DNA of 9,384 nt from an uncultured Succinatimonas sp. (GCF_905203285.1 NZ_CAJKVK010000076.1:1-9384), one strand, 5' to 3'; shown: positions 1 through 6,766, numbered from the stretch's first letter. Numbers and translations are program-made. Notes: a model not told the origin generated them from the sequence alone.

Positions 1-50
1 TAACCTTGCCATGGTTAGGGTCGCGAGTTCGAACCTCGTTGCCCGCTCCA
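1..50 (+). tRNA. tRNA-Gly(GCC), 3' part, cut by the window edge
   Basis: The window begins in the anticodon arm. A 5-bp stem (1-5 with 13-17) closes the seven-base loop TTGCCAT, which places anticodon GCC at 8-10. A short variable region follows at 18-22. The T arm is 23-27 paired with 35-39 around the loop TTCGAAC. The 3' acceptor strand is 40-46, with discriminator T at 47 and an encoded CCA at 48-50. The discriminator T and the acceptor end CCCGCTCCA match bacterial glycine tRNAs. The D arm and 5' acceptor strand lie upstream of the window, so the gene is partial only because of the window edge. Confidence 0.93.
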
Positions 51-57
51 AATTACA

Positions 58-90
58 AAAAAGGCACCATGAGGTGCTTTTTTCGTTTTT
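58..90 (+). terminator. Rho-independent terminator of the tRNA-Gly transcript
   Basis: The arms GCACC (64-68) and GGTGC (73-77) enclose the tetraloop ATGA. The stem extends outward through one G-T pair and a run of A-T pairs (58-63 with 78-83). A T-rich stretch follows (78-90, broken by CG at 84-85). It starts eight bases after the tRNA CCA end, as expected for a terminator ending a tRNA transcript. Confidence 0.85.
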
Positions 91-261
91 GTTCCTTCCT
101 TTTTTCTTTCCCGAGTTTTTTCTTTGCCCTTGAATTTATTAAGACAAATACCCATGTGTTAAGACAGAAATATTTTTTATGGCTCTTGTATGCGTACAGC
201 ATAATTTAAAATTATCAATTATAATGAGAGCTTATGTTTTCAACCGGTGAAAAGTTAGCAA
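91..261 (+). promoter_or_regulatory. secA upstream region: candidate promoter and weak ribosome binding site
   Basis: This AT-rich stretch separates the tRNA-Gly terminator from secA. A TATAAT box sits at 220-225, but no good -35 hexamer lies 16-18 bases upstream, so the promoter call is weak. Another -10-like box, CATAAT, is at 200-205. The only Shine-Dalgarno-like sequence before the secA ATG is GGTGA at 246-250, 11 bases from the start, which is weak and rather distant. A 23-codon reading frame (ATG 179, stop TGA 248-250) ends inside that GGTGA, but it has no ribosome binding site of its own. I see no secM gene, which precedes secA in E. coli. Positions 91-135 are very pyrimidine-rich. Confidence 0.3.
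139..168 (+). repeat. Tandem TTAAGACA direct repeat upstream of secA
   Basis: TTAAGACA occurs at 139-146 and again at 159-166. Both copies are followed by one variable base and an A. The start-to-start distance is exactly 20 bases, about two helical turns, so both copies would face the same side of the DNA. This is a geometry used by some dimeric or paired regulators. No regulator can be named from the sequence, and an eight-base repeat in AT-rich DNA can arise by chance. Confidence 0.35.
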
Positions 262-2991
262 ATGATTATTTCGACCATTGTCACAAAAATTATCGGCAGC
301 AGTAACCAGCGCACGATTAAAAAACTAAATAAAGTTGTCAAACAAATCAATGCATTAGAACCCAAATATAAAGCATTGCAGGATCAGGATTTTAAAGAAC
401 TGACTGTAAAGTTTAAGGAACGTCTTAACAACGGTGAGACTTTATTGTCCATGCTCCCTGACGTATTTGCTGCAGTCAGGGAAGCTTCTTGGCGTACTTT
501 GGGGTTGCGTCCTTTTGACGTCCAGCTTATGGGCGGTATCGTTTTAAATGATAATCAGATTGCTGAAATGAAAACCGGTGAAGGTAAAACCCTTACCGCA
601 TTGCTTCCTTGCTATTTGAATGCGTTAACGGGTCGCGGCGTTCACGTGGTTACGGTTAATGATTATTTGGCACGCCGTGATGCACTTTGGAGCCGTCCTT
701 TTTATGAATTTATGGGAATGACCGTAGGCTGTAATATTCCCGGTATGTCTCCTGAGGACAAGCGTGCGGCTTATGCCTGTGATGTTACTTACGGAACGAA
801 TAACGAATTCGGTTTTGATTATCTGCGCGATAACATGGCATACACTAAAGAGCAGCGTGTTCAGCGTCCTCTTTACTATGCTTTGGTTGATGAGGTTGAC
901 TCGGTTTTAATTGATGAGGCTCGTACCCCGCTTATTATTTCAGGCGCCGCTGAAAACAGTTCTGAGCTTTATCGCCAAATTGATTCTATTATCCCGCTTT
1001 TAAAACAGCAGGATAAAGAGGACACCGAAGATTATCACGGTGACGGTCATTTCACTTTGGATCTTAAATTACGCCAAGCATATCTTACCGAGCGCGGACA
1101 GCTTTATATTGAACAGCTTTTGCGCGAAAGAGGATTGCTTCGCGGAAATGATCCTCTGTTCTCAAGTTCCAACATCGTTTTGCTTCACCATGTAATGGCA
1201 GCATTGCGCGCTCATACTTTATTTAAGCGTGATGTTGATTACGTTGTAGCAAACGGAGAAGTCGTCATCATTGATGAGCATACCGGACGCAAGATGGTGG
1301 GACGCCGCTGGTCAGACGGTCTTCATCAGGCTGTTGAAGCCAAAGAAGGCGTGGACATCAAGAGCGAGAATCAGACTTTAGCGTCCATTACTTTCCAGAA
1401 TTATTTCCGTATGTATGAAAAGCTTGCCGGTATGACCGGTACTGCTGATACTGAAGCTTTTGAGTTCCAGCAGATTTACGGTTTGAATACTGTAGTCTTG
1501 CCGACTAATAAGCCGATGATTCGTACTGATTTCCCGGATCTGATTTATTTAACCGAGGCGGAAAAATTCAAAGCCATTATTGCCGATATCAAAGAACAAG
1601 TTAAAAAGGGACGTCCGGTTCTTGTCGGTACTATTTCTATTGAGAACTCTGAAAAACTTTCTGCTTTGCTTGATAAGGAAAATATTCCTCATCAGGTGCT
1701 TAATGCAAAGTTCCATGAAAAAGAAGCTCAAATCGTGGCTCAGGCAGGACGCCCTGCAACCGTGACTATTGCTACTAATATGGCAGGCCGCGGTACCGAT
1801 ATTATTTTAGGCGGTAATCTTAAAGCTGATATCGATGCTTTAGGCGAGAATCCTGATCCTAACGAAGTAAAACGTCTTACTGAAGAATGGCAGAAGCGTC
1901 ATGACGCTGTGGTTGAAGCCGGCGGTTTGCATATTATCGGTTCTGAGCGCCATGAATCACGCCGTATTGATAATCAGCTTCGCGGTCGTTCTGGTCGTCA
2001 GGGTGACCCCGGTTCGTCAAGATTCTATTTGTCAATGGATGACAATCTGATGAAATTGTTCGGCTCTGATAAGCTGAAGAACTTCATGAAGCGTATGGGT
2101 ATGGAAGACGGTCAGCCTCTTGAACATAAGCTTGTCACCCGTGCTATTGAGTCAGCTCAGCGTAAGGTTGAGACCCGTAACTTCGATATACGTAAGAGCT
2201 TGCTTGACTTTGACGATGTAGCCAATGAGCAGCGTAAAGTAATCTATGAAGAAAGAAATGCCCTGCTTGATGGTGAAGATATTTCCGAGACCATAGATAA
2301 TATCCGCTCAGATGTCTTTAATTCGATTATTGATGAATATATTGCTCCTGAGTCCTTGGTTGAAGATTGGAAGCTTGAAGATCTTGAGAAACGTCTTGCA
2401 TCCGAGTTCTTAGTTGATGTTCCGGTTGTCTCTATGGTAAAAGAAGACAGCTCTCTTGTTGAAAGTGATATTCGTGAACGCATTATTAAGCGTGCAACTG
2501 AGATTTACAAAGACAAGTGCGACAAGATTGGTAAAGAAAACCAGAATCGTCTTGAAAAAGGCGTCATGCTTCAGTGCATCGATACATTGTGGAAAGAGCA
2601 TCTTGCCGCAATGGATTATATGCGCCAGGGTATCGGTTTGCAGGGTTATGCTCAGAAGAATCCTAAGAATGAATACAAGATTCAGTCTTTTAATTTGTTT
2701 ACCAAGATGCTTGAAAATCTTAAGTATCAGGTAATTCGTACTTTATCGCGTATTCAGATTCAGATCCGTGCTCCGGAACTTACTGAGGAGCAAAAGGAAG
2801 AGCTTAGAAGAAGACAGGCTGAGGCTGAACAGCAAAAACGAGAGGAAGCTGTTCGTCAACTGCAGGAAATGGATAAACCCAATCCTCAAAGCGGAACTCC
2901 TTTTAAGAAGGTAATGCATGTAGGCAGAAATGATCCTTGCCCGTGCGGCTCAGGCAAAAAATATAAGAATTGCTGCGGCAGATTGTCTTAA
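262..2991 (+). CDS. secA: Preprotein translocase ATPase SecA
   Basis: SecA is the peripheral ATPase that pushes unfolded preproteins through SecYEG at the inner membrane. The product is 909 residues, close to the E. coli length of 901. The N-terminus (IGSSNQRTIKKLNKVV) and the LEP motif align with the family start, which supports ATG 262 despite a poor ribosome binding site. Domains in order: NBD1 with Walker A MKTGEGKT (103-110) and the DEVD/IDEAR region (210-221); the preprotein-binding domain, roughly 221-375; NBD2 with MAGRGTDI (507-514) and an arginine-rich helicase motif, HIIGSERH through RGRSGRQGDPG (557-584); the helical scaffold and wing region, about 620-835; a charged, helix-prone linker (839-874); and a C-terminal SEC-C zinc motif (887-906). 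The zinc ligands read Cys893, Cys895, Cys904, Cys905, so the E. coli Cys-His end is Cys-Cys here. In E. coli this tail binds SecB and phospholipid. The gene appears intact and is followed directly by its own terminator. Confidence 0.98.
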   Translation: MIISTIVTKIIGSSNQRTIKKLNKVVKQINALEPKYKALQDQDFKELTVKFKERLNNGETLLSMLPDVFAAVREASWRTLGLRPFDVQLMGGIVLNDNQIAEMKTGEGKTLTALLPCYLNALTGRGVHVVTVNDYLARRDALWSRPFYEFMGMTVGCNIPGMSPEDKRAAYACDVTYGTNNEFGFDYLRDNMAYTKEQRVQRPLYYALVDEVDSVLIDEARTPLIISGAAENSSELYRQIDSIIPLLKQQDKEDTEDYHGDGHFTLDLKLRQAYLTERGQLYIEQLLRERGLLRGNDPLFSSSNIVLLHHVMAALRAHTLFKRDVDYVVANGEVVIIDEHTGRKMVGRRWSDGLHQAVEAKEGVDIKSENQTLASITFQNYFRMYEKLAGMTGTADTEAFEFQQIYGLNTVVLPTNKPMIRTDFPDLIYLTEAEKFKAIIADIKEQVKKGRPVLVGTISIENSEKLSALLDKENIPHQVLNAKFHEKEAQIVAQAGRPATVTIATNMAGRGTDIILGGNLKADIDALGENPDPNEVKRLTEEWQKRHDAVVEAGGLHIIGSERHESRRIDNQLRGRSGRQGDPGSSRFYLSMDDNLMKLFGSDKLKNFMKRMGMEDGQPLEHKLVTRAIESAQRKVETRNFDIRKSLLDFDDVANEQRKVIYEERNALLDGEDISETIDNIRSDVFNSIIDEYIAPESLVEDWKLEDLEKRLASEFLVDVPVVSMVKEDSSLVESDIRERIIKRATEIYKDKCDKIGKENQNRLEKGVMLQCIDTLWKEHLAAMDYMRQGIGLQGYAQKNPKNEYKIQSFNLFTKMLENLKYQVIRTLSRIQIQIRAPELTEEQKEELRRRQAEAEQQKREEAVRQLQEMDKPNPQSGTPFKKVMHVGRNDPCPCGSGKKYKNCCGRLS

Positions 2992-3008
2992 CCTTTTGCC
3001 ATAATAGT

Positions 3009-3038
3009 AAAGGAGCGCTTAGGCGCTCTTTTCTTTTT
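3009..3038 (+). terminator. Rho-independent terminator after secA
   Basis: GAGCGC (3013-3018) pairs with GCGCTC (3023-3028) across the loop TTAG. The stem extends with A-T and G-T pairs on the outside and is followed by TTTTCTTTTTT (3029-3039). It begins 17 bases after the secA stop codon. Together with the independent tRNA-Phe promoter downstream, it indicates that secA transcription ends here. Confidence 0.9.
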
Positions 3039-3108
3039 TGTAAAACATGATATTTCAGCGGTTTTATTGTAGGTTGGTAAAAAGCGGGTAAAAAAGTGAG
3101 AAAAAGTG

Positions 3109-3137
3109 TTGACATAACAACGCTGAAATGATTTAAT
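3109..3137 (+). promoter_or_regulatory. Sigma-70-type promoter of tRNA-Phe
   Basis: A perfect -35 hexamer TTGACA (3109-3114) is separated by exactly 17 bases from TTTAAT (3132-3137). The expected start is near 3144, four bases before the mature tRNA. The A-rich stretch just upstream (about 3090-3107) resembles an UP element. The bases between the -10 box and the start are GC-rich (CCGCCG, 3140-3145). Such a discriminator is known from stable-RNA promoters that are inhibited by ppGpp. Stringent control here is inferred from sequence alone. Confidence 0.85.
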
Positions 3138-3147
3138 AACCGCCGTT

Positions 3148-3223
3148 GCCTAGATAGCTCAGTCGGTAGAGCAGGGGATTGAAAATCCCCGTGTCGGTGG
3201 TTCGATTCCGCCTCTGGGCACCA
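3148..3223 (+). tRNA. tRNA-Phe(GAA)
   Basis: This is a complete 76-base cloverleaf. The acceptor stem pairs GCCTAGA (3148-3154) with TCTGGGC (3213-3219) including one T-G wobble. The D arm is GCTC (3157-3160) with GAGC (3169-3172). The anticodon stem GGGGA/TCCCC encloses the loop TTGAAAA, with anticodon GAA at 3181-3183. The T arm is GGTGG/CCGCC around TTCGATT. Discriminator A is at 3220 and CCA is encoded at 3221-3223. The anticodon arm is typical of gammaproteobacterial tRNA-Phe. It is transcribed toward the dsd operon, which comes from the opposite direction. Confidence 0.98.
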
Positions 3224-3273
3224 CTCTTCTCCCAATAATTTTTCAGTTGTCATCAGGTGGCAAAATCGTATCT

Positions 3274-3322
3274 GCAGTCGATTATTGTCTGCTTTTGTGT
3301 GAAGACACAATCAATTGTTTTT
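3274..3322 (+). terminator. Possible weak terminator(s) after tRNA-Phe
   Basis: Two small hairpins lie in tandem. The first pairs GCAG (3274-3277) with CTGC (3289-3292), continues inward past a T-T mismatch, and is followed by TTTT. The second is a perfect 6-bp stem, TTGTGT (3295-3300) with ACACAA (3305-3310), with loop GAAG and a T-run further on at 3316-3320. Neither is strong. They are the only candidates for ending the tRNA-Phe transcript before it runs antisense into the regulator gene, whose stop codon is at 3311-3313. Confidence 0.35.
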
Positions 3323-3988
3323 CTTAAAAGAGCGTAAGTGAAGATATATTACGTCTTTTGAAATATTTAAAGTATCGGCAACTTTAGCAACAGCATCACG
3401 AAGTTGGAAAATTCCTTGAGTATTTAAAATATGAATTATTTCTTTTATTTTTAGGCGAGTACTGACGGAATTATCGGCAAAAACTTCTTCCTTGACTTTA
3501 AGCGTGTTTGAAATAATTAAATCTTCTACGTTAATGGCAAAATGTTCGTTATCATCATGCGTATTACCTTGAGGCGGCAATAAAATCGACATCATTTCGT
3601 CAAAAGGTGTGGAAATATCAAGATTGATGCAGAGCATGCCTATAGGCTGTCCTTTCGTGTTTTTGATAATTGTAGAAGTTGAACGCATAGTATGATTTTG
3701 CTTGTTTTTAGTGAAATAGACGTCTGCAAAATCAGTTCCGTTGTCTATGCAGTCAGTGAAAATTTTTAAAGCTTTATCAGTAACGGGTGAGCCGACTGAA
3801 CGACCTGTTTTTTTACCGTTGTGGATGTAAATAACCGATGAATTAAGATCTTCAAAACTATGTAGAACAACTTCACATGAAGATCCTAAAAGCTGCCCTA
3901 TGGCATCAACCATATTTTTATAATTCTCTAAAATTAATTTGTCATCTTTTGTGTATTTGTGATTTTTAGCTTTGATACTCGGTGACAT
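3311..3988 (-). CDS. YheO/DauR-type PAS and helix-turn-helix transcriptional regulator
   Basis: The 225-residue product has the two-part layout of the YheO family. An N-terminal PAS-like domain spans about 17-130; it contains LGSSCEVVLHSFEDLNSSVIYIHNG and RSTSTIIKNTKGQPIGMLCIN, which are the typical conserved segments of this domain. A C-terminal DNA-binding domain spans about 165-222 (KIKEIIHILNTQGIFQLRDA, then VADTLNISKDVIYLHLRSF). It is cytoplasmic, with no signal peptide or membrane segment. A characterised family member, DauR of Pseudomonas, represses D-arginine catabolic genes. Lying directly downstream of dsdA on the same strand, this protein probably controls the D-serine genes, but the ligand is unknown and this link is inference. 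Start ATG 3988 has only a weak AGAG upstream. The coding sequence is visibly AT-rich: blocks 3421-3480 and 3481-3540 contain 16 and 18 G/C out of 60. Confidence 0.85.
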   Translation of the reverse strand: MSPSIKAKNHKYTKDDKLILENYKNMVDAIGQLLGSSCEVVLHSFEDLNSSVIYIHNGKKTGRSVGSPVTDKALKIFTDCIDNGTDFADVYFTKNKQNHTMRSTSTIIKNTKGQPIGMLCINLDISTPFDEMMSILLPPQGNTHDDNEHFAINVEDLIISNTLKVKEEVFADNSVSTRLKIKEIIHILNTQGIFQLRDAVAKVADTLNISKDVIYLHLRSFKKNN

Positions 3989-4024
3989 ATAAGGCTCTTT
4001 GTTGTTTTTGCAGTATTTATTTAA

Positions 4025-4053
4025 GGTATAAAAACAAAGTGAGATAACCTCAA
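4025..4053 (-). promoter_or_regulatory. Candidate promoter for the regulator gene
   Basis: Reading the minus strand, TTGAGG (4053-4048) is followed after 17 bases by TATACC (4030-4025). Each hexamer matches consensus at four of six positions. The predicted start would lie near 4018, about 30 bases before the regulator ATG. The -35 box falls in the loop of the 12-bp inverted repeat, and the -10 box overlaps its T-run. Promoter and terminator signals would therefore overlap, so this is tentative. Confidence 0.2.
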
Positions 4054-4071
4054 AAAGTATATCTCACTTTG
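4026..4071 (-). terminator. Intrinsic terminator after dsdA (12-bp perfect inverted repeat)
   Basis: CAAAGTGAGATA at 4035-4046 is an exact inverted repeat of TATCTCACTTTG at 4060-4071, with a 13-base loop. On the minus strand the stem is followed at once by TTTTTATA (4034-4027). It starts 12 bases after the dsdA stop codon. This fits a Rho-independent terminator that ends or attenuates the ridA-dsdX-dsdA transcript before the regulator gene. The stem is AT-rich, so termination may be partial. The same palindrome could alternatively be an operator. Confidence 0.65.
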
Positions 4072-4083
4072 AGTGTTTATATA

Positions 4084-5418
4084 TTAAAGAGATGCTCCCT
4101 TTTCAAGATATTTGGTCATTTCTTCTGCAGGAACCATACCGCCACCGGTTGCCCAGACGATATGAGTTGCATTGGCTAAAGTTTTTTCATCAAAACCCAT
4201 GCGTTTTAAATATTCTTCGTTTTGAGCAACGCGGATCGGTCCTTCCATTCCGGCTAAAGCAGAAGGTTCAAGTTTGACATTTTCTTTTTTGTTTAATAAA
4301 GCAAGCAGTCTATACATTTCATCATCAGAAATAGTGTAGTAACCGTCAATAAGACGATGCATGGCTCTTCCGACAAATCCTGAAGGGCGACCGACAGCTA
4401 AGCCGTCTGCTGCTGTTACATTATCAATACCGATATCTTGTACAGAGATTTTTTCATGCAGACCGGTATAAACCCCCAAGTACATACAAGGAGAATGAGT
4501 CGGTTCAGCAAATATGCAGTGGGCATTATCTTTGTATTGGTTCTTAACACCAAAAGCGACACCGCCAGGACCACCTCCGACACCGCACGGCAGGTATACG
4601 AACAACGGGTGCTCCTTATCTACTATTATTCCCATATTATCAAGCTGATTCTTTAATCTTTCTCCTGCAACTGAATAACCTAAGAATAAAGTCTTTGAGT
4701 TTTCATCATCAATAAAGAAGCATGAAGGATCTTTTTTAGCTTCTTCTCGTCCTTGTGCTACAGCTACAGAGTAATCGTTTTGATATTCAACTACATTTAC
4801 TCCGTTAGCTCTTAATTTCTTCTTTTTCCATTCACGGGCATCTGCTGACATATGGACACTGACATTAAAACCGAGCTTAGCACTCATGATTCCGATAGAC
4901 AGTCCTAAATTACCCGTGGAGCCTACGGCAATTTTGTAATTTTTAAAGAAGTTTTTAAATTCTTCGGAAAACAGCTTTGAATAGTCGTCTTCAGGCTTTA
5001 ATAAACCGGCTTTCATGGCAAGTTCTTCTGCGTGGAACAATACTTCGTAGATTCCACCGCGAGCTTTAATAGAGCCTGAAATCGGTAAATGACTGTCTTT
5101 TTTAAGTAAAAGTTTACCGGTAATTTTTGTACCGAATTTTTCTTCTAAAGCTTTTTTCATATTATCGATAGATATGATTTCTGATTCGATAATACCCTTT
5201 GTAACAGCTGTTTCGGGGAAAGCTTTACAAAGATAGGGAGCAAAACGCTTAAGTCTGTCTGAAGCATCTTTTATATTTGCGGCGTCAAGACCGACATCTT
5301 TTACAGCTTCGTCAAAAGTTGTAATTTCAGGATTGAACCAAGAACTTTCTTTAAGCTCAATCAATTCGGAAACTTTTGGAAATTTGGCAGTTAATTCTTT
5401 TACGTTAATAGCGGACAT
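4084..5418 (-). CDS. dsdA: D-serine ammonia-lyase (D-serine dehydratase)
   Basis: DsdA is a cytoplasmic fold-type II PLP enzyme that converts D-serine to pyruvate and ammonia (EC 4.3.1.18) by way of 2-aminoacrylate. The product is 444 residues, the usual family length. The PLP-binding lysine is K118 in SGSIKARGG, the same residue number as in E. coli. The cofactor-contacting segment AVGSTGNLGLSIG (164-176, N170) and the glycine-rich phosphate loop CGVGGGPGG (278-286) are both present. C-terminal signatures such as DGLAVGRPSG (338-347) and ATGGGMVP (423-430) also fit. No key residue is missing. A strong AAGGAG lies six bases before ATG 5418, and only 10 bases separate the gene from the dsdX stop. 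It is therefore co-transcribed and probably translationally coupled with the permease gene. D-serine breakdown supplies carbon and nitrogen and removes a toxic amino acid. Confidence 0.97.
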   Translation of the reverse strand: MSAINVKELTAKFPKVSELIELKESSWFNPEITTFDEAVKDVGLDAANIKDASDRLKRFAPYLCKAFPETAVTKGIIESEIISIDNMKKALEEKFGTKITGKLLLKKDSHLPISGSIKARGGIYEVLFHAEELAMKAGLLKPEDDYSKLFSEEFKNFFKNYKIAVGSTGNLGLSIGIMSAKLGFNVSVHMSADAREWKKKKLRANGVNVVEYQNDYSVAVAQGREEAKKDPSCFFIDDENSKTLFLGYSVAGERLKNQLDNMGIIVDKEHPLFVYLPCGVGGGPGGVAFGVKNQYKDNAHCIFAEPTHSPCMYLGVYTGLHEKISVQDIGIDNVTAADGLAVGRPSGFVGRAMHRLIDGYYTISDDEMYRLLALLNKKENVKLEPSALAGMEGPIRVAQNEEYLKRMGFDEKTLANATHIVWATGGGMVPAEEMTKYLEKGASL

Positions 5419-5424
5419 GTTGTT

Positions 5425-5431
5425 CTCCTTA
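5425..5431 (-). promoter_or_regulatory. dsdA ribosome binding site overlapping the dsdX stop codon
   Basis: On the minus strand the sequence TAAGGAG combines the dsdX stop codon (TAA, 5431-5429) with a near-perfect Shine-Dalgarno AAGGAG (5430-5425). It is spaced six bases from the dsdA ATG. The arrangement fixes the dsdA start and suggests that ribosomes finishing dsdX can reinitiate on dsdA. Confidence 0.85.
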
Positions 5432-6766
5432 CATTACAAATGAGAGTGCATAGGTCATGATAAGTGCGATTACCGAAGCGATAAGGGTTGCACTGGTGTA
5501 ATATTTGAAAATTTCATTCATTGTGGCTCCGCAGTATTGTTTTACGAGCCAGAATAATGAATCGGTAACAATGGTGCAGCCTATAGCACCGGAACCGATT
5601 GCAAGAGCAATGATTTCAGGGGAAATGTTAGGATATAGGGCAAGCATCGGGGTAACGATGGCGGTAGCTCCCATCATGGCAACGGTAGCGGATCCGACTG
5701 CGGCATGAAGAATAATGGCAACGAGCCAAGCAAGCAGAATCGGATGCATTTGCATATTAGCAAGAATTGAAGCTAAGTTTTCGGATATTCCGCTTAATAC
5801 CAAGATAGAGTTAAAAGCACCACCTGCACCGATGATGAGTAAAATGTTAGCTATGGCGCTAAAGCAGTTTTCAGTATGTCCTAAAAGTTCGGACATGGTC
5901 ATTTGACGTTTGATACCTAAAACATAATAGGCAACAAATGCGGCAATGAACATTGCAGTGATCGGATTGCCTAAAAACTCTAAAGTTAAATAGACGGTTG
6001 ATTCTTTATTAAGATTAAGTTCGGCAACAGTCTTAATTAACATTAATACAATAGGCAGGAAAATAACGAATAAAGTTGATCCTAAAGAAGGAAGATCTTC
6101 TTCTGCTCTGACTTTAACATCAGCAAATTCTGCAGGTACTTCTTTAAACGGAACTTTATTCTTAATAAGTTTTAAGAATAACGGTCCACCGATTAAAGAA
6201 GCAATTAAACCGACAAATAGACCTGAAAGGATCACTGTTCCCAAATCTGCCTGTAAGTGGTTTGCGACGAATAATGCTGCTGGATGCGGCGGAACGATGC
6301 AGTGTACAGCCATTAATGCTGTGCAAAGAGGAATAGCCAGATTTAAAAGAGATGTGTTGGTCTTTTTGGCAATTGAGAAAGCTAGAGGAATAAGCAGTAC
6401 TACACCAACCTCAACAAAGAGGGTAATTCCGCAGATAAGACCGACGATTACCATAATAACCGAGGGGGATAGGAATTTACTTTTAAGTAAGGTGATACCG
6501 ATTTTTTCAGCAGCACCTGATACTTCAAGCATTTTTCCTAAAATAGTTCCTAAACCGATTATAGAGGCTAGGAATCCTAATGTACCTCCAATACCGCTTT
6601 CAATTCCCTTTAGTATTTCAAGCGGGTTTACTTGCATGACAAGACCCACATAGAAAGATGATAATAATAAAGCTAAAAAGGGATGAAGCTTTAATTTAAT
6701 GATAGTAAAAACGATAAGCAGAATACTGGATATCAATACAAATATTGTTAATAAGCTAGAATCCAT
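5429..6766 (-). CDS. dsdX: D-serine permease DsdX, GntP family
   Basis: DsdX is an inner-membrane, proton-coupled importer of D-serine in the Gnt (gluconate permease) family. The 445-residue product is almost entirely hydrophobic, with the many transmembrane helices of that family. There is a single longer polar loop at about 200-230. Long blocks match E. coli DsdX as I remember it: ESGIGGTLGFLA (56-67), VGLICGITLFVEVGVVLLIP (108-127), VPPHPAALFVANHL (158-171) and TDSLFWLVKQYCGAT (401-415). These blocks and the neighbouring dsdA favour D-serine over gluconate as substrate. ATG 6766 has GAGGAA nine bases upstream on the minus strand and follows the ridA stop by 33 bases. No breaks or missing segments are visible. 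Confidence 0.95.
   Translation of the reverse strand: MDSSLLTIFVLISSILLIVFTIIKLKLHPFLALLLSSFYVGLVMQVNPLEILKGIESGIGGTLGFLASIIGLGTILGKMLEVSGAAEKIGITLLKSKFLSPSVIMVIVGLICGITLFVEVGVVLLIPLAFSIAKKTNTSLLNLAIPLCTALMAVHCIVPPHPAALFVANHLQADLGTVILSGLFVGLIASLIGGPLFLKLIKNKVPFKEVPAEFADVKVRAEEDLPSLGSTLFVIFLPIVLMLIKTVAELNLNKESTVYLTLEFLGNPITAMFIAAFVAYYVLGIKRQMTMSELLGHTENCFSAIANILLIIGAGGAFNSILVLSGISENLASILANMQMHPILLAWLVAIILHAAVGSATVAMMGATAIVTPMLALYPNISPEIIALAIGSGAIGCTIVTDSLFWLVKQYCGATMNEIFKYYTSATLIASVIALIMTYALSFVM

Noticed and set aside
6..209. Plus-strand frame of 67 codons starting within tRNA-Gly
   Set aside because: It begins in the tRNA anticodon arm and reads through the terminator into pyrimidine-rich DNA. 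The composition is low-complexity and there is no start signal.
201..215. AT-only palindrome ATAATT-TAA-AATTAT upstream of secA
   Set aside because: A six-base A/T stem is weak and expected in AT-rich intergenic DNA. It has no GC core or T-run to make it a terminator.
234..305. Short plus-strand frame from ATG 234 overlapping the secA start
   Set aside because: The only Shine-Dalgarno-like bases (GAGAG, 226-230) are three bases from the ATG, too close. The frame is out of phase with secA and stops after 23 codons.
3052..3129. Nine-base inverted repeat ATTTCAGCG / CGCTGAAAT flanking the tRNA-Phe promoter
   Set aside because: The arms are 60 bases apart, and a few matches of this length and spacing are expected by chance in a window of this size. 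The right arm does lie in the promoter spacer, but nothing else supports an operator.
2903..3310. Minus-strand frame of 135 codons running antisense through tRNA-Phe
   Set aside because: Its middle segment is simply the complement of the tRNA-Phe gene translated, a well-known source of false proteins. It also crosses the secA terminator and the tRNA promoter and has no ribosome binding site.
6297..6653. Plus-strand frame of 118 codons opposite dsdX
   Set aside because: It is a shadow of a strongly conserved membrane protein gene with no ribosome binding site of its own. Antisense frames over hydrophobic-coding DNA are commonly open.
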